Shown here: positions 9,594-18,062 of the stretch, piece after piece
Layout: each line of letters begins with the position of its first letter
Position numbering within the stretch: position 1 is the stretch's first letter
Source of the DNA: Jeongeupia wiesaeckerbachi
GTDB taxonomy: Bacteria > Pseudomonadota > Gammaproteobacteria > Burkholderiales > Chitinibacteraceae
NCBI RefSeq assembly: GCF_050916355.1
Contig: NZ_CP136946.1
Coordinates: forward strand, 620,001-684,000
Direction of reading: 5' to 3'
DNA length: 64,000 bases
The notes under the pieces: model-generated
Seen by the model: the letters and a program-made list of their open reading frames with translations, nothing else
What the model was told of the DNA's origin: nothing
Database searches by the model: none
Program-made: the position numbers and the translations under genes

Positions 9594-10730
9594 CTAGGTT
9601 TTCAAGCTCACCAGCCCGTTCAGCAACTGGTCGAAGCCGCCGATTACCGAAATCTTGTCGATCCGCTCGGCCAGCCGCTCCAGCGTTTCCAGCTCCTTGA
9701 GCCGCAGCGCCGTCGGGTTGTCTTCCATCACCTTGGCCGTGTTGAGCAGCGAGCGGGTGGCCCCGGTTTCCTCGCGTCGGCGGATCACATTGGCTTGCGC
9801 CGCTTTTTCCGCCTCGACCACTTGCGCCAGCAGTGCCTTCATTTCGCCCGGCAACACGATGTCTTTCACGCCGAGGCTCGCCACACGCACGCCGAAGCCG
9901 TTTAGCCGCGCGGTCATGTGCAGGCTCACGACGTCATCAATCACCTGCTTGTTCTCCAGCAGCTCGTCGAGCGTGCGGGTGCCGACGGCGGCGCGCAGGC
10001 CGAACTGCAACTCGCGGTAGATATGCTCCATCGGCTTGGCTAGGCGCGAGAACGCCAGTGCCACGTCGTCGAACAGCCAGTTGGCGGCGAGGTTGACGCG
10101 CAGGCTCACCTTGTCGCGTGTGAGGATCTCCTGCCCGGTGATCTCGACCGTTTGCAAGCGGGTATCAACCAGATCGACCGCGATATCGCGGTTGAACCGC
10201 CAGTAGGCGTAGCGCCCCGGTTGCAGCAGCGCAACGCGCTGACCGTCGATCCGCAATAGGCCGACCAGGCCGTCCTGCACTTGTACGTTCAATATCGCGT
10301 TGAGTCCGATGATGGCTTTGCCGCGCAAGGCCGGCTGGGCAATTCGCGCCAGCAGTGCCTCAGGCACGGCCCAGCCCGCAGCAAGGTCGATCCGCTCGAA
10401 ACGCTGCGCTACCGCGTCCCGCCAATACATGCGGCGCGAGCCCGGCGCGACGATCTCGACCAGAACCTCGTTCTCGAAGCGCAGTCCGGCCTCGTTGTCG
10501 CCAAGGTCGAACAGCGCAAAGTGCGACGCCACGACCTCCGGTTCGTACTGGCGCAGGTATTCGGCCAGCGGGTGTTCGAACAGCGCTTCGTCCAGCGGAT
10601 AGGCCACGACGGCGTAGTCGCGCTTCAGGCTGGTTTTCAGGTAGCGGCCCGGCTGCAATACGGCGGTGAAATCGCCGTTGCACAGCAGCAGGGCGCGTTC
10701 ATTCTTGCGTACCAGAAATCGTTGCCACAT
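9594..10730 (-). CDS. Slipin (SPFH/stomatin-family protein) of the RNA-repair operon
   Basis: 378 aa. A repeated GxxxxxLxPGRY motif (DFTAVLQPGRY, QRVALLQPGRYAYWRF) leads into an SPFH/band-7 domain (about 150-310; DTRLQTVEITGQEILTRDKVSLRVNLAANW) and a C-terminal coiled segment rich in Glu, Lys and Ala (VVEAEKAAQANVIRRREETGATRSLLNTAKVMEDNPTALRLKELE is the recognisable stomatin tail, here cited only by its start). Unusually for stomatins, no long N-terminal TM helix is visible. The start MWQRFLVRKNE at 10730 has AAAAGAGAG before it; a longer upstream frame runs into the leader. It is the first gene of the rtc operon, about 440 nt from the predicted transcription start. It may form a membrane-associated scaffold. 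Confidence 0.85.
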   Translation of the reverse strand: MWQRFLVRKNERALLLCNGDFTAVLQPGRYLKTSLKRDYAVVAYPLDEALFEHPLAEYLRQYEPEVVASHFALFDLGDNEAGLRFENEVLVEIVAPGSRRMYWRDAVAQRFERIDLAAGWAVPEALLARIAQPALRGKAIIGLNAILNVQVQDGLVGLLRIDGQRVALLQPGRYAYWRFNRDIAVDLVDTRLQTVEITGQEILTRDKVSLRVNLAANWLFDDVALAFSRLAKPMEHIYRELQFGLRAAVGTRTLDELLENKQVIDDVVSLHMTARLNGFGVRVASLGVKDIVLPGEMKALLAQVVEAEKAAQANVIRRREETGATRSLLNTAKVMEDNPTALRLKELETLERLAERIDKISVIGGFDQLLNGLVSLKT

Positions 10731-10954
10731 CTCTCTTTTCCTTTTTATTGGCCGGTTGTCGTCGATCCGGACAGGGGGCCGCATGGCCATCCAGGGGGCC
10801 GTCGCACCAGGGCGCTGTCGTGCGCAACCTTGATGGCCGGTTGCTCATTCAGCGCGCCTCGCACTCGGGCTGCCTGGGGGCGATACCACCCCCGGGCCGG
10901 ATCGACGGCGGCATTGCCGCGCCGGGTACTGCGTTTTGCAAAGTCCCTTTCGGG

Positions 10955-11024
10955 GTTTCGAGCGGGAGTCGAACCCGCGACACACGGTGTTGAACCGTTG
11001 CTCTACCCATTGAGCTATCGATGG
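10955..11024 (-). ncRNA. tRNA-like RNA module 2 in the rtc operon leader
   Basis: On the minus strand this stretch has a canonical D-arm (GCTC-AATGGGTA-GAGC), an anticodon-like hairpin (ACGG-TTCAACA-CCGT, apparent anticodon CAA) and a perfect T-arm (GCGGG 10974-10978, loop TTCGACT, CCCGC 10962-10966). The acceptor is defective: only TCGA/TCGA pairs and no CCA follows. It lies in the transcribed leader between the sigma-54 promoter and slipin. Such tRNA-like modules recall bacterial Y RNAs (YrlA) encoded near rtc genes, although no Ro (Rsr) gene is present here. It is not a functional elongator tRNA. Confidence 0.7.
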
Positions 11025-11100
11025 CGGCGATCCGGGAATCGAACCCGGCGGGCACCAAGCATCGCCAATGACTGCGCTTCCACACGGCGGTACATGCACT
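11022..11100 (-). ncRNA. tRNA-like RNA module 1 in the rtc operon leader
   Basis: The 3' part is a perfect T-arm (CCGGG 11044-11048, loop TTCGATT, CCCGG 11032-11036), followed by a seven-base acceptor-like strand ATCGCCG and then CCA at 11024-11022. That CCA is also the 5' edge of module 2, so the two modules are fused. The 5' portion is unclear: a GGCGAT that could pair with ATCGCC lies only about 30 nt upstream of the T-arm, and no standard D-arm is obvious. The 5' boundary given is approximate. Confidence 0.5.
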
Positions 11101-11178
11101 GCCCAACGGGCGACATGCCGGCGCGGCTTGAGAACCGCTCACCCCAGGGCCGTGCTTTCCTGCAGTCCAGGGTTACAC

Positions 11179-11194
11179 AGCGAAAGTCGTGCCA
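11179..11194 (-). promoter_or_regulatory. Sigma-54 promoter of the RNA-repair operon
   Basis: The minus strand reads TGGCACG-ACTT-TCGCT, a full -24 element with correct spacing to a near-consensus -12 element (TTGCT). Transcription should start near 11168, placing both tRNA-like modules in the leader. The divergent sigma-54 activator RtcR fits exactly. Confidence 0.85.
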
Positions 11195-11239
11195 GACAAA
11201 TCGAAGCACCCAATATGTTCGATAACTTGTTGTTTTTAC

Positions 11240-11286
11240 ATGAATATTGTTTTTATCACCTGCAGTTCGTTCTCACGGCTATTCAT
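11240..11286. promoter_or_regulatory. Inverted repeat ATGAATA...TATTCAT, candidate RtcR upstream site
   Basis: ATGAATA (11240-11246) and TATTCAT (11280-11286) lie in the AT-rich stretch 45-110 bp upstream of the sigma-54 promoter and just before rtcR. This is where an enhancer-binding protein would bind. Assignment to RtcR is by position only. Confidence 0.35.
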
Positions 11287-11333
11287 AAAAATACGATATA
11301 GTTGGATCGTCATTTATCTATTGCTATCGCATC

Positions 11334-12950
11334 ATGAAGCGTGTCGTCGTTTTCGGTTTCGTCGGTACGGTGCTCGACTATGTCGGCAAGGGTGGGCAGC
11401 GCTGGGAGAAGTGGCGGCCTACCGTCGGGCTGTGTCAGCAGGAAGACCTGATCGTCGACCGGATCGAGCTGCTGCATGACAGTCGCAGCCGGGGGCTGTT
11501 CGAGCGCTTGAAGCGGGACATCGAGACTGTCTCTCCCGGGACCGAGGTGGTCAGCGTCGAGGTCAACCTGCGCGACCCGTGGGATTTCGAGGAGGTTTAC
11601 GCCGCGCTGCACGACTTCGCCCGCGGCTATGCCTTCGACACCGAGGCCGAGGATTACCTGATCCACATCACCACCGGCACCCACGTCGCCCAGATCTGCT
11701 GGTTCCTGCTCGCCGAGGCCCGCTACCTGCCGGCCAGGCTGGTGCAGACGTCGCCACCACGCAGGCGCGAGGGCGAAGGCGTCGCCGGCAGTTACGCGCT
11801 GATCGATCTCGACCTGTCGCGCTACAACAAGATCGCCACGCGTTTCGCGCGCGAGCAGGCCGAGACGGTGTCCTTCCTCAAGTCCGGCATTGCCACGCGC
11901 AACGCGCGCTTCAACCGGATGATCGAGCAGATCGAGCGGGTCGCCATGCGCTCAAAGGCGCCGATGCTGCTGTGCGGCCCGACCGGCGCCGGCAAGTCCT
12001 TTCTGGCGAGACGGATCTACGAACTGAAAAAAGCCCGCCACCAGCTGGCCGGCCGCTTTGTCGAGGTGAACTGCGCGACCTTGCGCGGCGATAGCGCGAT
12101 GTCGGCATTGTTCGGCCATGTGAAGGGGGCGTTTACCGGAGCCCAGACCGAGCGGGCCGGTTTGCTGCGCAGCGCCGACGGCGGCTTGTTGTTCCTCGAT
12201 GAAATCGGCGAACTGGGCCTGGACGAGCAGGCGATGCTGCTCAAGGCGATCGAAGAAAAGCGTTTCTTCCCGTTCGGCAGCGATCGCGAAACCGACAGCA
12301 ATTTTCAATTGATTGCCGGTACGGTGCGCGACCTGAAGCAATGGGTGGCCGAAGGCAGGTTCCGCGAAGACTTGTACGCCCGGATCAACTTGTGGACCTA
12401 CGAGCTACCGGGCCTGGCGGAGCGCGCCGAAGATCTCGAACCGAACCTTGAATTCGAACTGGCCCGCTTCGCCAGCGAGCACGGTGAACAGGTCCGCTTC
12501 AATGCCGAAGCCAGGCGGGCCTATCTCAAGTTTGCCACCTCAAGCGAAGCCAGGTGGGCCGGCAATTTCCGCGAACTCTCGGCGTCGGTCACGCGGCTGG
12601 CAACGCTGGCAGACGCGGGCCGAATTACCAACGACAACGTCGACGAAGAGATCGGTCGCCTGCGTCAGGCGTGGCGCAACGGCGATACCAGCGAGCTGAC
12701 CGACCTGCTGGGGGAAAAGAGCGGACTGCTCGACCTGTTTGACCGCCTGCAGCTGGAAAACGTGATCGAGGTCTGCAAACAATCCAGCTCCCTATCCGAT
12801 GCCGGCCGACGCTTGTTCGGGATGTCGCGGCAAGAAAAAGCCAAGGCCAACGACGCAGACCGGTTGAGGAAATATCTGGCCAGATATGAATTGAGCTGGC
12901 AGCAGATTCAGGACATCCCCGAGCCATCCCGCGGCACGGGAAAACCTTGA
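11334..12950 (+). CDS. rtcR: RtcR, CARF-domain sigma-54 transcriptional activator of RNA repair
   Basis: 538 aa. The N-terminal about 180 residues form the CARF (RtcR) ligand domain, with VVVFGFVGTVLD and HITTGTHVAQ. An AAA+ domain follows: Walker A GPTGAGKS (215-222), the sigma-54 contact loop GAFTGA (265-270), GGLLFLDEIGEL as Walker B, and FREDLYARINLW. A C-terminal helix-turn-helix lies about 490-530. Known RtcR proteins are activated when the CARF domain binds RNA fragments with cyclic-phosphate ends, then drive the rtc promoter. It is divergent from that operon across 603 bp. Length and motifs are typical, with no missing key residue. Confidence 0.97.
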   Translation: MKRVVVFGFVGTVLDYVGKGGQRWEKWRPTVGLCQQEDLIVDRIELLHDSRSRGLFERLKRDIETVSPGTEVVSVEVNLRDPWDFEEVYAALHDFARGYAFDTEAEDYLIHITTGTHVAQICWFLLAEARYLPARLVQTSPPRRREGEGVAGSYALIDLDLSRYNKIATRFAREQAETVSFLKSGIATRNARFNRMIEQIERVAMRSKAPMLLCGPTGAGKSFLARRIYELKKARHQLAGRFVEVNCATLRGDSAMSALFGHVKGAFTGAQTERAGLLRSADGGLLFLDEIGELGLDEQAMLLKAIEEKRFFPFGSDRETDSNFQLIAGTVRDLKQWVAEGRFREDLYARINLWTYELPGLAERAEDLEPNLEFELARFASEHGEQVRFNAEARRAYLKFATSSEARWAGNFRELSASVTRLATLADAGRITNDNVDEEIGRLRQAWRNGDTSELTDLLGEKSGLLDLFDRLQLENVIEVCKQSSSLSDAGRRLFGMSRQEKAKANDADRLRKYLARYELSWQQIQDIPEPSRGTGKP

Positions 12951-12985
12951 TCCCCCGCCCACCGGCACCCCAACTGAAATGAATC

Positions 12986-13016
12986 GGGGCCGGCGCTTCA
13001 CAGCGTCGGCCCCTTT
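12986..13016 (+). terminator. Probable terminator of rtcR
   Basis: A 12-bp GC-rich stem (GGGGCCGGCGCT with AGCGTCGGCCCC, one G-U) with a TCAC loop is followed by only TTT. It lies 36 bp after the rtcR stop and before the convergent DUF3616 gene. Confidence 0.6.
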
Positions 13017-13086
13017 GCTTCCAGTTCGCAACCACCAACGGCATCGCCGCCGGGCGGAACAAGCGCAGGAGCTGTAGCGAAACGGC

Positions 13087-14175
13087 TTAGCCGTTGCGCA
13101 GCAGATCGCCCATCACCGTCTGTTCGCCGCGCTTGCGCGCGGCCGACGGCGCGTCGTACAGCAGCAGCCAGCGACGCGGCCCGGCCCAGCCGGCCGGCAG
13201 TGCGCACAGCGCCTCGGCGCGGTCCTCGCCGACGCCATAGGGCAGCGCCAGCTGCTCGACCGCGGCGTCCCACCACATCGCGGCGGCCTCGTCGTCGGGT
13301 ACCGCAGCGAGCGCCTGCGCGGCACCGGTCCAGCGGAACACGCGGACCGCACCATCGAGCACCATGGTCGGGCCGGCGAGGATCAGCAGATCGTCGCCAT
13401 CCATGTGCAGGTCGCGAACGCCCAGACCGGCCAATCGCAGGAAATGCTTGCGGTAGTGCGCGCCGCCCTTGCCCAGTGGCCGCAGCCGCAGCTTGCCCTT
13501 GCGGGTTTCGACCGCGATTTCGAGCACGCACGACCAGCCACGCAGCACCGGCCCGCGCAGGCCGAGCAACAACCGGTCGCCGTGCAGCGCCAGCCCTTCG
13601 ATATCGAGACCGTTGTCCTTGCCCGGAATCGCCAGGAACGGCGCCAGTTGTGCGTCGTCGGCCAGCAGTTCGGTCAGTTCGTTGCGGCGCGGGCCGCCCT
13701 TGAGCACCGCGGCGCTACGGCCGTCCGGCGCTTCGCGCACCAGCATCGGCAGGCCGTCGGCGCCGTCCACCAGCGGAATGCGCGCCAGCAGGCAGCGGTT
13801 GCCGTCATGGCTCAAGGTCGCCAGCCGCGCGAGATTGTCGTCGCGGCCGGGCTTGGGGTTCTTGCGTTTGAGCCCGTGCGAGCCGACCAGCCACAGATAG
13901 CCGTCGGCGCAGGCCAGCCCTTCGATATCGGCCTCGATGTCGGCGGCGGCCGGCAGGTCGAGGTAGTCGGCCAGCGGGAAATGCTGCGCCTCGCCAAACC
14001 GCAGCACTTCGCCGTCGACCGGATCGAGCCGGCGCAGCCGGTCGAGCCCGCAGGCCTCGTCGCCGGCGACCCACAGCGCATCACCGCTGACGCAGGCGCC
14101 CGACAGGTTGTCATGGACCAGTTGCTCGCCGTCGAGCTCGAGCCGCACGGCGTGTTGCTGCAGATGACGGGGCAT
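13087..14175 (-). CDS. DUF3616 family protein, predicted beta-propeller-like
   Basis: 362 aa, no signal peptide. It contains repeated motifs such as LSGACVSGDALWVAGDE, DIEGLACADGYLWLVGSH, LDIEGLALHGDRLLLGLRGP and IRDLHMDGDDLLILAGP-like segments, each spaced as blades of a propeller. This is the pattern of the DUF3616 family, whose function is unknown. It lies 9 bases after spo0M on the same strand and is probably cotranscribed with it. No catalytic residues are evident. The call rests on the repeated D-I-E-G-L-A blocks. Confidence 0.75.
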   Translation of the reverse strand: MPRHLQQHAVRLELDGEQLVHDNLSGACVSGDALWVAGDEACGLDRLRRLDPVDGEVLRFGEAQHFPLADYLDLPAAADIEADIEGLACADGYLWLVGSHGLKRKNPKPGRDDNLARLATLSHDGNRCLLARIPLVDGADGLPMLVREAPDGRSAAVLKGGPRRNELTELLADDAQLAPFLAIPGKDNGLDIEGLALHGDRLLLGLRGPVLRGWSCVLEIAVETRKGKLRLRPLGKGGAHYRKHFLRLAGLGVRDLHMDGDDLLILAGPTMVLDGAVRVFRWTGAAQALAAVPDDEAAAMWWDAAVEQLALPYGVGEDRAEALCALPAGWAGPRRWLLLYDAPSAARKRGEQTVMGDLLRNG

Positions 14176-14184
14176 GGCGTCTCC

Positions 14185-14922
14185 TCAGTAGAACAGCGGC
14201 GCGAACTGGCGCTGCACGGCGTCGACCGACAGCCCGGCGTGCGGCACGCTGACGACGCGGTAGCTGTCGCCACGGAAGCGCCGGTCGACTTCGACCAGCA
14301 CATGCGTCACCGTCGGGCCTGGCAGGAAGGACAGCTCGACTTCGGCAATGCCGCCGCGCCCGGACGGGCGGAATTCGAGTTCCTGATAGCAGCCGCTCTG
14401 GCTGTTGCCGACCTGGGTGCGCAGGTAGCCGGCTTCGACGTCGGCGCGCGCCAGCACGAAGCCGAGCCGCTCCATCGCGGTGATCACTGCCTGCATCGGC
14501 TCGGTCGGCTCGACCACCAGCGGATCGCGATCGGACGCGTCGACGGCGCTGGCGATCGACAAGCGCGTCTCGAGCCAGACGCGGCAGCGGTTGTCGCGGC
14601 AACGCAGCGCGTTGATCGGCGTCTCGGCGGGCAGTTGCGTATTCAGCGGAATCGACATCGTCTCGCCGGCGCGCAGCACGAAGCGCTCGTTCAACGGCCA
14701 GTGCGCCAGCACGTGGCTGGTGGTGTACTCGCCATTGTCGCTCTCGACTTCCATTTCGGTGCACAGCGCCAGTTGCAGCCCGTCGATCGTCTGATCGGCC
14801 GCGCCGCCTTTGAGCACCACCTCGCCATCCAAGGGCCCGCCCGGGATCAGCCGCGACGTCGTAATACGGGTATCAACCTGGGCGCCACCGAAACCGGCAG
14901 CCGCGAGCAAGGAACGGAACAT
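14185..14922 (-). CDS. Spo0M-like protein (sporulation-control arrestin-fold family)
   Basis: 245 aa. It shows the Spo0M pattern: an N-terminal LLAAAGFGGAQVDTRI, IPGGPLDGEVVLKGG with I/V-rich beta strands, FVLRAGETMSIPLNTQLPAETPI, and later LEFRPSGRGGIAEVELSFLPG. In Bacillus Spo0M affects sporulation and cell division; in proteobacteria the role is unknown. The start at 14922 has a strong AGGAG 7 bases upstream. A longer in-frame reading lacks a ribosome site. It precedes DUF3616 and is divergent from the diguanylate cyclase gene. Confidence 0.82.
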   Translation of the reverse strand: MFRSLLAAAGFGGAQVDTRITTSRLIPGGPLDGEVVLKGGAADQTIDGLQLALCTEMEVESDNGEYTTSHVLAHWPLNERFVLRAGETMSIPLNTQLPAETPINALRCRDNRCRVWLETRLSIASAVDASDRDPLVVEPTEPMQAVITAMERLGFVLARADVEAGYLRTQVGNSQSGCYQELEFRPSGRGGIAEVELSFLPGPTVTHVLVEVDRRFRGDSYRVVSVPHAGLSVDAVQRQFAPLFY

Positions 14923-15311
14923 GAGTACTCCTGAAAAGGGATGAACGACGCGGGACATCGGCGCTGCGGTAAGCCGCTGGCAGCCTTCACGTGACCGCGT
15001 GCGAAACCAACCGGATGCTTTCCTCGGCTTGAAGCGAGGCGCATGCAAAACCGTCATTGCCGCCCGACTGCAGCTATCGACCACGCCGGATAGCGTCGGT
15101 TCCTTGAATGAATCGCAGCCTTCCCAAGCTGCAAGCATCCGGCAGAATCCGCGGGCAACCCACGCGAGCGCCGCACGGCCTGTCGCCCTTTCCGGCACCG
15201 GCCTACGCCGGTCTTTTCCATGCTGCCGATCCCCGGCATCATCGACCCCGTCGCAGCCGGCACGCCATCGTCCGCTACGATACCGTCGAACCGATCGAGA
15301 GAACGAACCGC
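14923..15311. other. Divergent intergenic region between spo0M and the GAF-GGDEF gene
   Basis: 389 bp without a supported gene. It must hold both promoters. A short terminator-like hairpin (ACCGGC-CTAC-GCCGGT then CTTTTCC, 15197-15218) lies 94 bp before the GGDEF gene; nothing else stands out. Confidence 0.4.
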
Positions 15312-16328
15312 ATGGACACGATGCTGCTGGCGCTATCGGATACCGTCACCGAAGCGCACGATCTGGAAAGCCTGACCCGGCCACTGCTGGAAATGCTCGA
15401 AACCCTCACCGGGCTCGAATCGACGTATCTGACCGTGATCGATCTGCCACGCGGCCAGCAGGAGATCCTGTTTGCCCGCAATGCCGATGCGCTGACGATT
15501 CCCGAAGGGCTGTCGGTCGACTGGAACGATACGCTGTGCAAACGGGCGCTGGACGAAGGCCGGATGTACACCGGCAACGTCGCCGACTGCTGGGGTGATT
15601 CGGACGCCGCCCGCGCGCTGGGCATTCGCACCTATCTGAGCACGCCGGTGCGCATGCGCTCGGGCGAGCTGTACGGCACGCTGTGCGCAGCCAGCGCTGC
15701 GCCGAAAACGCTGAATGCCGGTACCGACCGCGTGCTGACGCTGTTCGCCCGGCTGATCGCCGAGCATGTCGAGCGCGAACAGCTGCTGCAGCAGCTGCAG
15801 CGCGCCAATCGCGAACTGTCCTTGCAGGCGCTGACCGACCCGCTGACCGGCCTACCCAACCGCCGTGCGCTGATGCAGGAACTCGGCCGGCTGTTTTCGC
15901 TGTCCAGCCGCGCGGCACATCGGGTGCTGATCGCCTACATCGATCTGGACGGCTTCAAGCACATCAACGACACCCTCGGCCACGACGCCGGCGACCTGCT
16001 GCTGCAGACGATCGCCCGGCGCGTTTCAAGCGTGCTGCGTGCCGGCGATTTTCTGGCCCGGGTCGGCGGCGACGAATTCGTCGCCATCGGCATGGGGCCG
16101 ACCGACGACACACTGCCAGCGCATGCCGCCGAGATGTTCCAACAGCGCCTGTTCGCACAGACGGTGACGTACTTCGATACCGACGGCAGCGAACAGCGCT
16201 ACCCCGGTGCCAGCGTCGGCGCCGTCGCGGTCGACCCGGCCGGCATCGATGTCCATCAGGCGCTGCAGCAGGCCGACGCCGTCATGTATGCGGTCAAGGC
16301 ACAGCGCCGGGCGGCGCGTCGTGCTTAG
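15312..16328 (+). CDS. Diguanylate cyclase with GAF sensor (DgcP/YeaP-like)
   Basis: 338 aa, soluble. A GAF domain (about 10-160) is followed by a short coiled linker (REQLLQQLQRANRELSLQALTDPLTGLPNRRAL) and a GGDEF domain. The catalytic motif is an intact GGDEF (RVGGDEFVAIG), and the inhibitory I-site RxxD (RAGD) sits exactly five residues before it. It should therefore make cyclic-di-GMP from GTP and be product-inhibited. Length and layout match E. coli YeaP (341 aa). The ATG at 15312 starts the GAF domain properly; an upstream extension is not conserved-looking. The GAF ligand is unknown. Confidence 0.9.
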   Translation: MDTMLLALSDTVTEAHDLESLTRPLLEMLETLTGLESTYLTVIDLPRGQQEILFARNADALTIPEGLSVDWNDTLCKRALDEGRMYTGNVADCWGDSDAARALGIRTYLSTPVRMRSGELYGTLCAASAAPKTLNAGTDRVLTLFARLIAEHVEREQLLQQLQRANRELSLQALTDPLTGLPNRRALMQELGRLFSLSSRAAHRVLIAYIDLDGFKHINDTLGHDAGDLLLQTIARRVSSVLRAGDFLARVGGDEFVAIGMGPTDDTLPAHAAEMFQQRLFAQTVTYFDTDGSEQRYPGASVGAVAVDPAGIDVHQALQQADAVMYAVKAQRRAARRA

Positions 16329-16687
16329 AATGACGCGCCAAACCCGCTGACAAGGTGTCGGCAAGGCGTGCGGAACGCGGCCAGTCCGAACGCTGCGGCC
16401 CCTGCAGCCAGCTGGCTTTTTGTTCGCCAAGGCCGGCCGGATCCGCCGTCCGCCATGGCGGTGTCCACCGCCTTCGGCCGCGACGCAACACCGCCGACTG
16501 CACCTGTCGCTTGCCCCATCGCGGTGCGTCACACCCAGGCCTCTCGCGGCCCCGGCGCAGCGCCCACGGTGCGACCGGCGCAACAGCGGCAAAAAAACAG
16601 ATGCAATCGGCATGGATCACGCCAGAATCCAGCCTGCGCGGCCCTCGCCAGCGCCACGCCAACGCTTAAAACCAACGATCCCTGCCC
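16329..16687. other. Intergenic region before chrA
   Basis: 359 bp with no supported gene on either strand. No clear terminator, repeat or recognisable operator was seen. Confidence 0.4.
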
Positions 16688-18040
16688 ATGCATCCAACCG
16701 CACCGCCCGCAAACACCGAACGCCCTGCTGACGTCGGCTTCTGGCCGGCCTTCCTGTTCTGGCTCAAGCTCGGCTTCATCAGCTTCGGCGGGCCGGCCGG
16801 GCAGATCGCGATCATGCATCAGGAGCTGGTCGAGCGCCGGCGGTGGATTTCCGAGCGGCGTTTCCTGCACGCGCTGAACTACTGCATGGTGCTGCCGGGC
16901 CCGGAGGCGCAGCAGCTGGCGACCTATATCGGCTGGCTGATGCACCGGCGCGTGGGCGGCATCGTCGCCGGCGTGCTGTTCGTGCTGCCGTCGCTGCTGA
17001 TCCTGATCACGCTGTCGTGGGTCTATATCGCCTATGGCAACGTGCCGCTGGTCGCCGGGCTGTTCTACGGCATCAAGCCGGCGGTCACCGCGATCGTGCT
17101 GCACGCCGCGCACCGGATCGGCGGTCGGGCGCTGAAGAACCGCACGCTGTGGGCAATCGCGGCGCTGTCCTTCGTGGCGATTTTTGCGCTCAAGCTGCCT
17201 TTCCCCGTCATCGTCGCGGCCGCGGCGCTGATCGGCTACGTCGGCGGACGGATCTCGCCGGCGACCTTCCGCACCGGCGGCGGCCATGGCCAGGCCCACG
17301 CCGGATACGGACCGGCGCTGATCGACGACGACACCCCGCTACCCGAACACGCGCGGTTCCGCTGGGCCGGGCTGGCCGGCATCGTGCTGGTCGGTGCGCT
17401 GCTGTGGCTGCTGCCGATGGGCTTGCTGATCGCGACCTTCGGCTGGTCGCACGCGTTCACGCAGATGGGCTGGTTCTTCACCAAGGCGGCACTGCTGACG
17501 TTCGGCGGCGCCTACGCGGTGCTGCCCTATGTGTATCAGGGCGCGGTCACCCACTTCGGCTGGCTGACGCCGACACAGATGATCGACGGCCTGGCGCTCG
17601 GCGAAACCACGCCGGGGCCGCTGATCATGGTCGTTGCCTTCGTCGGTTTCGTCGGCGGCTATGTGCAGGCCAGCTTCGGCCCGGACCTCGCCTTCGTCGC
17701 CGGCGCATTCGCGGCGACGCTGGTGACATGGTTCACCTTCCTGCCGTCCTTCGTGTTCATCCTCGCCGGCGGGCCGCTGATCGAATCGACGCACGATGAC
17801 CTGAAATTCACCGCGCCGCTGACGGCGATCACCGCCGCCGTCGTCGGCGTCATCGTCAATCTGGCGCTGTTCTTCGGCTACCACGTGCTGTGGCCGGCCG
17901 GTTTCGACGGCGCGTTCGACTGGCCCTCGGCGCTGATCGCGCTGGCCGCGGCGATCGCGCTGTTCCGCTTCAAGCAGAACGTCATCCACGTGATCGCCGC
18001 GTGCGCCGTCGTCGGTCTGCTGGTCAGGACCTTCGGCTAG
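16688..18040 (+). CDS. chrA: ChrA-family chromate transporter
   Basis: 450 aa, long-chain ChrA with two homologous CHR halves. The first half has FWLKLGFISFGGPAGQIAIMHQELVE and LPGPEAQQLATYIGW. The second has FFTKAALLTFGGAYAVLPYV and GLALGETTPGPLIMVVAFVGF. The FGGP/FGGA and PGPxxxQ/TPGP signatures and 10-12 hydrophobic segments identify an inner-membrane chromate (or sulfate-like anion) efflux protein. No chrB regulator is adjacent, so true chromate resistance is unproven. It converges on sstT, 22 bases away. Confidence 0.92.
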   Translation: MHPTAPPANTERPADVGFWPAFLFWLKLGFISFGGPAGQIAIMHQELVERRRWISERRFLHALNYCMVLPGPEAQQLATYIGWLMHRRVGGIVAGVLFVLPSLLILITLSWVYIAYGNVPLVAGLFYGIKPAVTAIVLHAAHRIGGRALKNRTLWAIAALSFVAIFALKLPFPVIVAAAALIGYVGGRISPATFRTGGGHGQAHAGYGPALIDDDTPLPEHARFRWAGLAGIVLVGALLWLLPMGLLIATFGWSHAFTQMGWFFTKAALLTFGGAYAVLPYVYQGAVTHFGWLTPTQMIDGLALGETTPGPLIMVVAFVGFVGGYVQASFGPDLAFVAGAFAATLVTWFTFLPSFVFILAGGPLIESTHDDLKFTAPLTAITAAVVGVIVNLALFFGYHVLWPAGFDGAFDWPSALIALAAAIALFRFKQNVIHVIAACAVVGLLVRTFG

Positions 18041-18062
18041 CGCGGCGAGTCAGCCCCCCGGC

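Noticed and set aside
10955..11024. An ordinary tRNA-Leu (CAA) gene
   Set aside because: D-, anticodon- and T-arms are present, but the acceptor stem pairs over only four bases, the anticodon stem is only 4 bp, and no CCA follows; it lies inside the rtc leader, so a tRNA-like element is the better reading.
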